A DNA stretch of 64,000 bases from Brassica napus (GCF_020379485.1 NC_063452.1:54589377-54653376); one strand, 5' to 3'; shown: positions 23,155 to 34,436, numbered from the stretch's first letter. A program made the numbers and translations. The notes: generated from the letters alone by a model not told the origin.

Positions 23155-24194
23155 CTAGGTAATAACCCGCGTCTTGCCCGGAATGTGATTATTAGTTCGG
23201 TTTTAGGTTGTTTTTTGGTTTTTAATCTCCTAAAATATAACTATCATTTTAAATCAATATTTATTTGGTTTGCTCGGTTAAAATATTTTTTTTCTCCTGT
23301 GATAATCAAAAATTACTATTATTTGTTTGTTTTCATGTTATGAATCTTAGATAGTTGTGATGTCAAACCAATGGTTTCATATTATAGTTTCTAAACGGAT
23401 AATAGTTAAAAAAAAAAAATTTATTAAGACAAATCAGTTTACTACAATTTGGTCGATAGTGAAAGAAGCATTAAGAAAAAAAAATATTTTAACTTCCAAA
23501 AAAATTAGATATTTCAGTTGTGGTAAATACTTAGTTATAAGGTACTCACGTCAATGTGCACATGTATGTGTATGTAAAAGTATATAAAGATGGTTGATAA
23601 ATATATAAAGATACTATTAATTAATATTAAATGACATTTTTTCAAAATAATACATGAAAAATAAAATTCTTAAAATGAAATTATCTAAAAATAAAAATAT
23701 TGTAAAATTTATATAAACTATAATATATAACTTATATATAATTCTTTAAATATATATATATATATATACATATGCATATAACGGATCAAATTGGATATTC
23801 GTTCCTATAAATATTGATATTTGTGATTTGCTTTTTTTTACGGACATTGCATTTTAGTATTTGATTTGCTTCGTAGAGTAACGGATATCTGGATTTTTCG
23901 GTTCGAATCAAAACGGATAACGAATCGTATCAAAATTTATGAATAATTTGTCCAGCTCTGTTCGTAAACAGTAAAAATAACGTAAAGAAGAGCCATGCAT
24001 GTGAGTATTATATTAAAAAACGTAAAATACATAATGTGAACATATTTATATAGAGTTTGGCTGAAAAACTCTCTACATGTGACATGTGTCCATTTTAGTG
24101 TGAACGCATTTATTATAATGCTTCTACACGTGACATGTGTCCAGTTTAGTGTGAACACATTTATTACAATGCTTCTCTTTTAGTATATAAGGGA
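23155..24194 (-). mobile_element. Complete non-autonomous Helitron (1,040 bp) in MSL copy 2 exon 4
   Basis: Comparison with the uninterrupted sequence at about 18,356 (TAGTATTGAATCTCCCATAT) places the insertion exactly between A and T. On the minus strand the element begins TCCCTTATATACTAAAAGAG and ends with an imperfect GC-rich hairpin (CCGGGCAAGACGCGGG) and then CTAG. Helitrons insert at AT without target duplication and have TC...CTRR ends, which is what is seen. No Rep/helicase coding is present. Near the 5' end there is a duplicated ACATGTGTCCA(G/T)TTTAGTGTGAAC block (about 24,075-24,170). Confidence 0.95.
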
Positions 24195-25405
24195 TCTCCC
24201 ATATCTGGACTTCTATAGTAATTGCTTATTGGTTTTGATATCAAAGTCGCATTTGGATAGAACACTTTCTCGTTGTCAAGCTTGAGGAATTTGGTAGTTA
24301 AAAGATCTATTTCTTCAACCAACAACTACAAAGCACAAAGAGGAATTCAACAAATTAGAAGTTTTTAATTAGTAGTAGTGAGAAGATAAAAAACTTGAAC
24401 GTTATTTACCGCCACACCGTCCACAACGCAACGGTCACCGACGTCATAAGGGTGCATCACGAATACAAATATAAAAGATTCAAAGATATTCTTGCAAGTG
24501 CTTCCGACTATGAAAGCAAGACGCCAAGACCCACAAGTTTCGCGGAGAAAACCACCAAAAACTTGGACGTTAATACATCCAGAAGTACCAACCAGATGAT
24601 GAAGATGACAACATACAAGACGTCGACTCCGGATATAAGTTTGTCCACCTGCCTAACCGCTGTTTTTGTATCGTTCAGAACTTCAGTGAATGTCCTAGTG
24701 CTTTCCGGCTTGTGTAAACGTTTATCTGTAAAAATATGGCAACATATGCTTACACACTAACCTACTTATAAATTCAAACAACATCTCCAAATAAACATGG
24801 ACACAAAATAAAACCAAGGCAACCCTAACTTGTACATGTTTGAAGCGTGGCCGTCCAACCGCAGGTGCAAGTGGAGCGTCGAATATGGTTTGGACCAAAA
24901 AATAAAAAAAATTAAGAATTTCTGGAAAAAACATAAATTTTGGTCTAGAATTTTAAATTTTCAGATATAATGATGCTACATTTAAAACTTATAATTTCAA
25001 AAGAGACATCAAAAACATATACAAGGTTTACCTATTTAACTTTTAAATCTATTTCATTAGATTGTTAAATATACCGTTAATATTTCTTTTTTTAATAAGG
25101 CCTGGAAATAATTTGAGACTGCACTAGTCTACAGTGACCAACAAGGGATAAAGCCATATATTTTGGAAAGGTGTTTAAAGAACATTACCACCCATTCTGT
25201 GAAAGCATTGCGTGTGATTTTTCCAGTCTCACCACCTTCTATTAATGGAAGTACAAGGTCTACCTCTTCTTTGATCATAAACCTCAGCAAGTCATCTTTC
25301 TCTATGTAACTGAAACGAAGCAATATCAAGTTATTATAATTAGGATGAAAACTAGACTAAATCACAATGTTTAGTGTGATGAAACTCACTTGTGGTTGGG
25401 TTGAG

Positions 25406-26121
25406 TGTGGGAACCGGAATTCACACCGTCGAAATTTGTTAATCGGAGGAAAGCCAAACTAACTTAGCCTTCCCTGAAGGTCCCGGTTATCTGCTTGGTC
25501 ACGCACAACACAATCAATATGAAAGAGTCGAAAGTAATAAATCGTAAAAGAGCGAAAAGAGAACAAAGAGGTCTTATTTCCGAATTCGCGTTTGAGCGTG
25601 AACAACAGGTAAGATCCTAGGCCACGAGAGCTGTCGGTACGTTCGCTAGTCTAGCCACCTAAGTTCTAACCTAGTCGAGTAGCAACTCGATACTAAAAAC
25701 GGAAAAATGCCTAAATTGCTCTAAGTATTAAGTTTGCTCTGAGAAAGCCCTCTCTTGCTCTTCGCCTTAAGCCCTCCTTATATACTCTCTCTAGGTCGGT
25801 TTTCACTTTTTCCTGGGCCGGATTCGTCGCGAGACGGGCTTTTCCATTTTTCGTCACCCTTCATGATTATCTTCGAAAACTTGACATTTATCTTTTCCTG
25901 CGAATAAAAAATAGACTGTCATATCAGCCTTAGGCTCAAGGTGTTGCGTTACATCCAGACTGATCCTATTCTCGACGCTCCTTGGTTCGCATCTGCGAAA
26001 AACTGTCTTTTACTTGATTAACCATTTTCCAAGAATGTCTAATTTTCAAGGATCGATCGAGAGTTGGTTATCCGGAAAATTTCATGCATTGATTCCGTCG
26101 TGACCAGTTTTGACCCCAACA
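25406..26121 (-). repeat. 3' LTR of the gypsy element
   Basis: On the minus strand it runs TGTTGGGGTCAAAACTGG ... CCGGTTCCCACA, giving TG...CA ends, 716 bp. It is preceded by the purine-rich tract GGGGGAGAG at about 26,122-26,140, as expected for a 3' LTR. Its outer edge touches MSL exon 1 remnant codons. Confidence 0.85.
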
Positions 26122-26455
26122 GTTAACTCTCCCCCTAGCTAGCTAGGATCCGTGGACCTGGGTGTGAGGTACTAGCTTGCGGTATGACTTATTTTGATGG
26201 AATTAGACGTAATCGTTTGCCGAAAGTCCGAGAATGAATAGTAACATTTTTTCCTATATATAGGTAGAGAAGGTTTTTTTTTTTTTTTTTGCAGCGAACA
26301 GTATCCTCCCCGCGACCCCCAGGGACCTGTTTGCTAAGCACAATCTTCTCCACAATGGTCCGTTCTTTTGGGATTCCTTCACTCTAGACAGGATCCGTAA
26401 TGCAGTGGCGCTCTACTGATCGCGAGGCATCTCCCGACCTTTAAGTGCATCGGAC

Positions 26456-27301
26456 ATGGATGAGCCACACCCCGACGTTGTTCCCAATCAGAGGGAGAGA
26501 GTTAGGCCCCGAAAGGACAAGGGAATCGCTCTCGAAGACAAAAACTTTGCCTCAGAAGATCTTCCGCTACCCGAATGGAACCCGGGTTTCACCCCGGGTG
26601 ATGAGAGTGGAACCAGCGAGGCTCCCCTTCCGAACGACTTCTTTGCCAACCTTCCTCTCGGTTTTACTACTCCAGCGTCACTGGATGAAGCGTCGAGGAG
26701 AGAAGTGGTCGTGGAAGGTTCTCGGTTGATCAACGAGGTTTAGTCTCTGAAAAAATATTTTTTTGGCGAGTCTTCATTTTTCGCTTTCATGTTTGACCCT
26801 TGATTTGTGTAGGGAATGCGGGTCTTTAATTCAACGCTAGACGGAAGTTTCAGAGAGGCACGTCTTTCGCACTTTAAGGCCGAAGAGATCGAGAGGAAGT
26901 TCATCCGTTTTCAGAACGAGGTTGCGGAAAGAGAGCACAGAAAGGCTGAGTCCCATTCCCGAGCTCTCATTCGTGCGGAGAGGAAAGGGAGGAGGGCGAT
27001 TGATGCTGAGTTAGCGAGAAGAGCTACATTGTTTGATGCTGAGTTCAGGAGTTTCAAGGACGCTCAAGACTACGTGGGTGACTTCCGCGAATGTCGCAGT
27101 TCGGTTGGTACCCTTTGGAAGTCGCAGAACGCTGATTTCTCTTTTCTCTCCGAGGTTGCTGAGATGTCGGGCCTCATGGATAGGTGCGCCAAGGCCGAAT
27201 CGATGGTTCTTCCAATCGAGGGGAGGATCGGAGAGCTTTGGGAACCCATCGAGGTTTCGGAGGACACGACGGAAGCGGGAGCCGATGCTGCAGACGAGTG
27301 A
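26456..27301 (+). CDS. Antisense additional ORF (aORF) of the gypsy element, two exons
   Basis: Opposite strand to gag/protease. Exon 1, 26,456-26,737, starts MDEPHPDVVPNQRERVRPRK. A GT-AG intron (26,738-26,812) restores the frame to exon 2, 26,813-27,301, giving 256 codons. The product is Arg/Glu-rich and probably coiled-coil (KAEEIERKFIRFQNEVAERE) with an acidic tail. Plant Tat-lineage elements are known to carry extra ORFs, often antisense, between pol and the 3' LTR, and position and strand match. Function unknown. The open frame, clean splice sites and upstream poly-T/CAG acceptor-like sequence (about 26,274-26,294) suggest it was expressed, possibly with an additional 5' exon. Confidence 0.7.
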
Positions 27302-28624
27302 GGAGAAGTGGATCAGCCCGCGGACTCATTCGGAGCCTCGATTTCCGGGTATCTTGACCTTGATCTCTGAAGGTCGTCCGGATTGTTTTCCCTTTTCCTT
27401 TATCTTTAGATTTCGTGTAGTGTTTTAAGTCGAGTGTCGCCGTTCGTTATTTGATTGTTCTATGGCCTTGCAAGGTCATTTGACTATGTATAGCGGGACT
27501 GGCCGTTGGTGGCTTCGAATCCCAGCCGCTCTGCGGCCTTTTTATATATAATGAATGTTCATTTAGCATTCTATGGGTTTTAGTTTATACTTCTGCCAAG
27601 TGTCGAGGGAAAGACACGAGTAGTCACTTCGTATCTTAACTCTTAATTTGTCGTTCCGTTCGTTTGCTCTTTCGAGGGTATTCAAAAACGTTTAGGAGTT
27701 TTACGAAGTTTCGTGAGCGTTTTAAATGTGGACGATGAGACAAGTTTTAAGATCTCGTACCAGTTTCGATATCATGCCTTGAGATGTTAATGGACTAGTA
27801 GGATTTGGTTTAGGGCAAGACCTAGGTTTACTTTTGGCTCTAAGGCTACGACGACTAATCGGCTTTCGTTTTGCCCATTGGCGATTTCTACCTGATTCTT
27901 TCCGATTAAAGTCTGCGACTGGGCGCTGGCTTATATGACTTGTGTGGGAAGATTCGAGCACTCTCCAGAGAACGTCTGGTGTGCTGACTAAAATTTCGGA
28001 TTTTCTTGTATAGTTCGCTATGGTATCCTTGTCGGATGTAAGAGAACCTTTAGTTTTTATGAAAGGTTTGACTACGATTTATATTTTAGAGAACGTTTTG
28101 GACTTGTCCGTCGGGGCCAATTGACGGGCATTTTGTATTTTAGAGTCACAGATGGACTGTGTATTTGGATAATATCTTTCGAGAAATATTTGCAACGTCT
28201 TGCTTTCTCGAAGATATGTCTTTTAATGTGAGATGGCTACGATCTTCGTTTTTATAGAAGATGCGTTTTTCCGGTCTTGCTTGACCATGAGTATGTGTGA
28301 ATTATGTAGGAATTAGTTTTCGTCCAAGGACTGCTTGGACTATATGCCCTTATCTTGGGTGTTTCTTAGGCCAACCTTAGATTACTGTGACTTATTGCAA
28401 GTGAATCGTAAGATCGGAAGAAGGTAGAATTTATTGAAAAAGTTTCAAAAATATCGAGTACATTCATGGATATTTCGGACTTTATGGGAGTATACGAGTA
28501 TACGTATTCACCCACCCCCTTTTTAACGAGGGGGATAGCTGAACTTGTCGATATGACAAGCTGCCTATGTACCTCTTTCAAGGATCAAGCCATCTCGTAG
28601 TTCTGCTTGTTGCTGCGAGTGTTC
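27302..28624. other. Non-coding internal spacer of the gypsy element
   Basis: About 1.3 kb lies between the aORF and the protease ORF, where reverse transcriptase, RNase H and integrase would be in a complete element. No pol motif (such as a Y-x-DD box or HHCC finger) was found in any frame. Confidence 0.6.
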
Positions 28625-29803
28625 CTACTCGCTGGATGAGATTGTTCCGGTTACTTCAGCCATTGGGGCTTCAGTTGGATCGACGACCGTTTCAGGGGTC
28701 GGGCTGTCCGCTGGCAAGGCGATGGACTCGGGGACTATGTCGCTGTATGGAGTCGTTGCCTTGTCGGGTGATTCTGGATCACTTTTTATGGAGCTCCCGG
28801 GAGCGTTTTGAGCTTTCTTAGCCCACTTCAGGTTGACCGCGGGGGTGTTCTGAGTTTGTCGTAGTTTATGCTCTGCCAAGAAGCAGAGCCTAGACTGTTT
28901 CTGGCATCCCCAGATTACCGCTGTTCCGTTTGGAATTGGGAATTTGATGCCAAGGTGGTAAGTCAACGGTACCGCTTTCATGGCATTGATCCAAAGAGTT
29001 CCCATGATGACATTGTAGATGGTCGGGTTATCGACTACCACGAAGTCAATGACTTTCGTCACCTCTTTAGCCATCACTGGGAGTTTGATTGATCTGAGGT
29101 TCATTGACGTTGCACCTGAGAAACTGGTGAGAGGTTTTGGTTCCGGGACGAATTCTCCGAGTTCAATGTTCATCCTCCGGAGGGTATCGCAGAAAATGAC
29201 GTTGACTGTGCTTCCCGTGTCGATAAGGATCCTTCCCACTTCCAGGTCTCGGATTACCAGATCGATAACCAATGGGTCGCAGTGAGGTTTGTCGATTCCG
29301 ATGGTTTCCCGCTCTTCGAAGACGATCATATCGTTAGGGGCGTCGTCGGTTGGGGACCGAGCCAGCCAGCTTGAACTTGTCTCAGCCTTCCGTCCATAAG
29401 CTTTTATCGACGAGATCGAATCGCGATAGAATTGCGATCCCCCGATGATCATGCTCACTCTTCGACGGTTGCTGTCGTTTCCTCGGTCATCCTGCCTTCT
29501 TCCGCGTTTCTCGCCCGACTGATTTTCGCGGGTGTCATTTTCGGGGGACTCTTTATCAGCTTTGGGAGGGCGATCGGAATCCAGGAGGAGGTCTTTTATG
29601 CCTGTGACCTTTGAAATTTCGTCGGCGAGGAGCTTCGCAAAAAGCCTTGTGCCGAGAACCTTGCATTTCATACTGGTGGAACTCTCAGTAGGAATTATCC
29701 TTGAACTAGTTCCTGGTCCAGGTACTTCCGGAAGTCTTTCCCTGTTCGGAGTTGATAGCGTAATTATGCTCACCCTGGAGATCTTCTCCCTCGTGGTAGA
29801 CAT
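28625..29803 (-). CDS. Gag C-terminal/aspartic protease ORF of gypsy element
   Basis: Open frame of 392 codons. The first third is charged ([20 protein letters not shown]). The middle has a retropepsin-like site [20 protein letters not shown] with the D-T-G catalytic triad, and downstream [13 protein letters not shown], as in plant gypsy proteases. It ends with an acidic/Pro-rich tail and a stop at 28,625, with no in-frame continuation into reverse transcriptase. It probably belonged to one gag-pro frame with the upstream fragments, now broken by frameshifts at about 29,800-30,000. Confidence 0.85.
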   Translation of the reverse strand: MSTTREKISRVSIITLSTPNRERLPEVPGPGTSSRIIPTESSTSMKCKVLGTRLFAKLLADEISKVTGIKDLLLDSDRPPKADKESPENDTRENQSGEKRGRRQDDRGNDSNRRRVSMIIGGSQFYRDSISSIKAYGRKAETSSSWLARSPTDDAPNDMIVFEERETIGIDKPHCDPLVIDLVIRDLEVGRILIDTGSTVNVIFCDTLRRMNIELGEFVPEPKPLTSFSGATSMNLRSIKLPVMAKEVTKVIDFVVVDNPTIYNVIMGTLWINAMKAVPLTYHLGIKFPIPNGTAVIWGCQKQSRLCFLAEHKLRQTQNTPAVNLKWAKKAQNAPGSSIKSDPESPDKATTPYSDIVPESIALPADSPTPETVVDPTEAPMAEVTGTISSSE

Positions 29804-29940
29804 ACATGTCGTTACGGGGGTTTTTCCTTCTCGCGGACGTCTTCTGCGGGTTGTACTTCTGGGAGAGGACTTTCATCTCTTCTTCCATCATGATGAAGTC
29901 TGTTGCCTTGTGAAGAGCGTCCTGGATTGTTCTCAGTTTT

Positions 29941-31193
29941 TCAAGGGATATCCATTGTCGGAGTTTCGACCTGTACCAGAGAGTTTTCCGCAAAGCGTCG
30001 ACTGCCACTTTGTCGCTGATTCAAGTGACTCTTGCCATTACCAGCTTGAACATGTTCATGAACTCGCGGAGTGGTTCGTCTTCTCTTTGAGATAGACTCC
30101 AAAGGTCGACGTCTGAGGTTTTTCTGTCCATGAACATGGAATACTGTTTGAGAAACTTCGAGGCGAGCTGATGGAAACTTCCGATGGAGTTTCGTTTCAG
30201 ACGAGAAAACCATTCGACCGCGGCTCCTTTGAGGTTTTTGACGAAGAGGAGGCAGTAGCCAGTGCCTCGTTCGCGTTCCTTGAGTTTGCACCTTCCCATC
30301 GCGATCTGGAAAGACTGCAGATGCGCCTTCGGGTCGGTGGTGCCATCGTAGACGGGAATTTTGATCTTCCCAGGATCTGAGATGTTAGTTTCCGTGATTC
30401 GGGCAGTGAACGGAGTTTTCCACGCTTCCTCGAGAAGTCTGTCGATCTCGGGTGCAGCGCTTGTTGCATGGTGAATCTGCGACTTTACCGCCTTGACTTC
30501 TGCCGCAGTTTTTGCGATGTACTCGCAGAGATCATGGATCTCATTAGGATTTCTAGCAGCCTTGCGAGCCTGTCGGCGTTGGCTGCGGTGGATCTGAGCC
30601 TGATTCTCGGCCAGTTCTTCCTACTCTACCCAATAGAGGCTCTCTTCTTCCTCTGTCATGGGTTTTTTGAACGACGCGTCCTGCCGAGCAGACTGGCTTC
30701 GCGTTCTTCTCGGATGGATGTCAGCACCTCCATCCGAGTGATCGGACTGGTCGCTTATGTCCAGATCGATCCGCTCGAAATCGCCTCCTTCGTTGCTCCC
30801 GGCGGGAGGTGGAAGGTTCTCCGTGGTCGGTTGTGCGCCTGGCGGGACTGTTTCGTCAGGGTTCTGACCTGAAGAATCCTTGTATGCCCGTGTGGACCGA
30901 TCGCTCGGAGTCTCGAAATCGAGTCTTCTACCGCTGTGATCTCTTGTGGCCCTGCGCGGGTCTTTACTCTTGGCCTTCGCCGTTAAGGTTTCCACCTGTT
31001 TTGCGAGAGATGCCACGAGCTTTCCTTGTTCGTCCGACTTTTTCTGAGCGGAGGCAAACATTTCTTTCATCTGGTCCAGTATCACAGCGTTCGTAGTGAC
31101 CGTGGATATGTTTCCAGCTGAAGTTTTGTCAGCGTTGGCATTGACGGAAATCCCGTCGTGCATTTGCTTGTCTTTGTCATCGTCGATCGTCAT
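29941..31193 (-). pseudogene. gag region of gypsy element, frameshifted
   Basis: Starts at 31,193 (MTIDDDKDKQMHDG) with a 190-codon open segment (coiled-coil, QMKEMFASAQKKSDEQGKLV, then acidic). It continues in other frames, including a retrotransposon-gag core reading [20 protein letters not shown] (30,021-30,299). At least two frameshifts separate the pieces. The ATG lies only about 60 bp from the junction with MSL exon 1. Confidence 0.82.
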
Positions 31194-31489
31194 ACCTTAC
31201 TGAGCGTGCGCGGTTGCGTGAGAGATAGATCCGTACCCCCCCCACCCCTCCTTTTAGGCCTTCAGTGCTAGGACTTGGAACTTTAGGTGGCTTATGAACA
31301 TTACCAGACAACTTGTAGATTTCAGGAGGGGGAATGCTTAATGGATCTGGTTTTGTAGTCCCTGTATCTGACTCCGGTAATGCTGGCACCTTAGAAGAAT
31401 GAGATGATGTTGGGTCTTTCGACGCTTGTGAAAAATTAATAACAACTTCTCTTTCGTTGTTAGTTCTCCTCTCTGCCATCTATAAGTTA

Positions 31490-32640
31490 CCACCTTCAAG
31501 TGATACATGTGCAATGCGATTCGACATTAATGGCTATATGAAGAGCCCAAAAGCTCGACCAAATCCTAAGAATACAAAAGTAGAGAGTAGCAATGTTTAG
31601 AAAACTCCTACAACTAAACTTAATAACGAACATATCTAGATTTTTACAGCTAAACTTAAGGACTAAACCAAACCATACAAGGTTGTAACAGAGATTTGTA
31701 AGAAAGAGCATTAATGAGTATTTAACTACTCAAAACAAATACACAAGAACATCTGGTACCAACTCAGCGCTTGAGTCAGAAGAACAAAAGATGTTGCAAT
31801 AGATTTTAAACCATGACGACCAGAAAACAAACGAGAACAGTTAAAGCTATAAAAATGCCTTTAAATCAGAAACTACAATGACAAAACAGAGCAGGTAAGG
31901 AACTCTGTATACAGTGGCGGACCCAGCCCAAAATTTAAGGAGTGTCAACAATTTGGCTTTGGCCCAGAATAAAAATAATTTTAAGAAAAAACAAGAAATA
32001 AAACAGCAGAACATAGAATCAAACCCTAGTTAGATGCAGTGGCGGAGGCAAGAAAATATTTTGTTGGGGGCATAAATATTAAATGGACTTAAATATAATA
32101 CTATTTTCTAAAAATTTTAAATGGGTTTACAGTTTAAACAAAGATATGGGGGCAACAAATTTTTTTGAATGGGGGCATACAGATTAAAATTCAATAACTT
32201 ACACTAATTTTCAAATTTTTGTTGGGTTCAGTGGCCCCCATCTTGATGCATGTGGCTCCGCCACTGGTTAGATGGGTCAGGAGAGAAGAGTGTTAACCAA
32301 ATGACCTACGGAATCTCGTGTTTATTATAGCAAAACAGCTGAAACTTAAATTTAATCTGTGTCAGTTGATCCCTTATTGCGTAACGTGGGTTTGCCTCTG
32401 TTTGTATATCCTTTTAGGGACAAGAAAAGTAAGCTCAAAAGGGAGAAGATCGTACAATAATACAGAGAGCCGAAGCAAGGAGTGATCTTGAAACTGTAGT
32501 TCTCTGTTTTGCAAAGTACGAACTCCAATTTAAGTGCATTGTAGAAACTAGTAAAACAAAATGGCAGCAATTAAATAAAGGGAATCACGTGGGTTTTTTT
32601 AGGCGATTCCAATAAAAATTTATGCTACCAATGCTAAGTT
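31490..32640 (-). other. Duplicated MSL copy 2 leader/upstream region
   Basis: Homologous to 20,640-21,620 (shared ACCAGAAAACAAACGAGAAC-type words, GCAGGTAAGGAACTCTG, CACAGAGAGCCGAAGCAAGG-like stretch and the AATCACGTGG block at about 32,582). It is interrupted at about 31,912-32,275 by hAT-like MITEs. Confidence 0.75.
32037..32266. mobile_element. hAT MITE with perfect 8-bp TSD
   Basis: The target duplication GTTAGATG lies at 32,029-32,036 and 32,267-32,274. Ends CAGTGGCGGAGGCAAG and, inward from the right, CAGTGGCGGAGCCACAT, are near-perfect TIRs. 230 bp, non-coding. A second, related terminus CAGTGGCGGACCCAGCCC at 31,912 suggests it landed in an older hAT element whose other end is lost. 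Confidence 0.93.
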
Positions 32641-33236
32641 GATAACTCAACAAAATAGTTGATTACTCGACAAAATAGTTGATTATGTAGTCTTATTGTA
32701 ACTTTATTGAGATCTTCTTCTTATGTCCAGCGCAGTTATCAGTCACTAAATGACTGTGGACGGATTCACAGCACATACTTTCATCCGTATAATAACATAT
32801 CTTAAACTGCCAACAAAAATCATATAATAATAATAACATTTGGAAGTTAAAAAGAAACATACAAAAAGGGAGACAGCAAGAATATTTTCAATGTACGATG
32901 CTCCTGTAATTTATATATGGCATCTTTGGTTTTATACCCTTATTTTTCACATGTGCGATACATTGAGAACACCGTATTGGTATTCCCATGAGAGATCCAA
33001 GTAAGCATTTATATTTGAATATAAACCTACCTCGACTTTAACGTGTGCGTCAGGGTATTAAACTTTTCAAATAACTTTCACAGTGATCAAATAAAAATTA
33101 AATTATTACTCATTAACAGTATTTTTTCTCAGTTAAAAGTTAAGAGACTATCTTATATTACTTTAAGAGCAGGATTAACCGGAACTCTTAGATAGGTCTC
33201 TTAACATAATTAAGCTTTAAAAAAAAAGAAAAATTG
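32641..33236. other. AT-rich spacer
   Basis: No gene recognised. A MITE-like word GGATTAACCGGAACTCTTAG occurs at about 33,173. Confidence 0.4.
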
Positions 33237-33238
33237 TA

Positions 33239-33485
33239 CTCCCTCCGTTCCTTAAATATACATATTCTAGAGAAAATTTTTGTTTTTAAAAGATTCATTT
33301 TTTACATTTTCAATGCATGTTTTATTAACTAATTGCAAACTTCAAAAATCTTAATTGCACTAATTGATTTTTTATTGGTTTAAAATTGTGGAAAAAAGAT
33401 AAACACAAAAAAATATGCAAATTTAATGTGTTTTATTAAAATGTGTGAAAAAACTAGAATATGAATCTTTTAGAAACAGAGGGAG
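33239..33485. mobile_element. Stowaway-like MITE
   Basis: TIRs CTCCCTCCGTTCCTTAAATA and, inward from the right, CTCCCTCTGTTTCTAAAAGA. Both continue to a shared CATATTCTAG. Flanked by TA (33,237-33,238; 33,486-33,487). CTCCCTCCGT ends with TA targets are typical of Stowaway. 247 bp. Confidence 0.88.
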
Positions 33486-33623
33486 TAATTAATAGAAGGA
33501 ACGTCTCCTAAATAGGAGTCAGAAGAACCGTCTCTTAATGTTTGAAATTGTGTCGCTCCCATGACGAAAAAACCCGGTGAAGAATCTTTCTTTTTCTATC
33601 TCTCCCACTCTGTGTCGCTCCTG

Positions 33624-34436
33624 ATGAAGAAAATAGCATGCAGCCGACTGGAATCGAAAGGTAAAACTTTGTTGTTTTTTTTTGTATTTGAATCTTTCAA
33701 TTATGTGTTTGAATCCTTCAATTATGTGTTTGAATCCTTCACCCAGATTCTTATAAGCTAGGAGAGATGATGATTTTGAAAAAAAAATTTATGGTTGTTG
33801 CAGGATGTGGAATATTCTCAATTTTGAATTTGTTCGATTGAAAGCTCGAAACTTTGATGTATTGTGTCTGTGGATGACATGATCCGTTAGACTGGATTTT
33901 AAAGTTTGTGTTTTTTGTGAATGGGCAGGTGAAGAGAGAGTTAAGAGGCATCGAGGAACAGAGAAAGATGATGAAAAGAGAAGCAGGAGAAGTGAGAAGA
34001 AGAAGGAAAAGAAATCTCACAAGCACCACCGATCAAGTATATGTACTAATATTCCTTTAACCTCTTTAGATTTCACATGCTTTGAGTTATAATACTTGAA
34101 TATTTGGGCATTCGGTGGTTCTAGCTTGTGTTCCATCAATGGTTCTAGAATCTAGCTTGTGTTCAACCTCTTTAGATTTAACATGCTTCAAGTGATACTA
34201 CTTGAAACTACCCTCGTTGATCACTCCAGCATTCAAAGGTTCTAGCTTTTTGTTTTGCTTTTGATTTCCCTTTGAAATTGACAGATGGAGATACGTCTGT
34301 TTTGCAGGAAAGTGAGAGTAAAGAAGATGTTCTTGATGAAGGTGATGATGATGAGGATGATTTGGAGGAAGAGCATGAGACACAAGTTCATCCAGAAGCA
34401 GAGCCTGAGCTGAAAAGGGCTCCTGAATTTCGTTAA
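33624..34436 (+). CDS. Predicted small charged protein, three exons, unknown function
   Basis: Not recognised. Exons 33,624-33,660, 33,929-34,036 and 34,285-34,436 have GT-AG borders and join in frame to 98 codons (297 nt). The N-terminal half is lysine/arginine-rich (EERVKRHRGTEKDDEKRSRR then KKKEKKSHKHHR). The C-terminal half is strongly acidic (DEGDDDEDDLEEEHE), ending ELKRAPEFR. The basic-acidic layout resembles tails of nuclear RNA-processing proteins, but no domain is visible, so it may be a fragment of a larger nuclear protein gene. An upstream in-frame start at 33,561 would add a hydrophobic N-terminus and is less likely. A short coding-like stretch at about 34,568-34,647 (LHINKLPATEAFEEKNKSR) may be a further decayed exon. 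Confidence 0.4.

Larger units (their letters stand above)
25406..31255 (-). mobile_element. Non-autonomous Ty3/gypsy (Tat/Athila-type) retrotransposon, 5' end missing
   Basis: Minus-strand element. From the 5' side (high coordinates) it has gag (31,193 to about 30,000), a protease-containing ORF (29,803-28,625), a non-coding spacer, a spliced ORF on the opposite strand (26,456-27,301), a polypurine tract and one LTR (25,406-26,121). There is no reverse transcriptase, RNase H or integrase and no 5' LTR. Its 5' side joins MSL exon 1 at about 31,256, just upstream of the gag ATG. The layout fits a TR-GAG/LARD-like derivative of the Tat lineage. Lineage is inferred from the antisense extra ORF. 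Confidence 0.88.
22783..31479 (-). pseudogene. MSL9: MSL9/10-like copy 2, pseudogene split by a Helitron and a gypsy element
   Basis: Tandem paralogue of the gene at 17,966-20,610. The 5' part of exon 1 (31,479 to about 31,256) starts MAERRTNNEREVVINF and runs to PSPSTEGL, then joins transposon DNA. Only the last 16 bp of exon 1 survive on the far side (25,390-25,405). Exon 2 (about 25,190-25,310) is intact. Exon 3 (about 24,411-24,728) has an insertion causing a stop after its GHSL-like codons and a second frameshift near the GLGVLLS-like stretch. Exon 4 is cut by a 1,040-bp Helitron and is partly missing. Exon 5 (22,783 to about 23,026) is open to TLLPQNVHLTGHK. About 1.1 kb of exon 1, encoding most transmembrane helices, is absent. 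Non-functional. Confidence 0.95.

Noticed and set aside
23880..23910. GGTTCGAATC, a tRNA T-arm-like word
   Set aside because: No acceptor or anticodon arms could be folded around it, and it lies in an AT-rich Helitron body.
28567..31096. Several plus-strand frames of 70-187 codons opposite gag/protease
   Set aside because: Shadows of the minus-strand gag and protease coding bias. No domain, and none spliced convincingly, unlike the 26,456-27,301 ORF.
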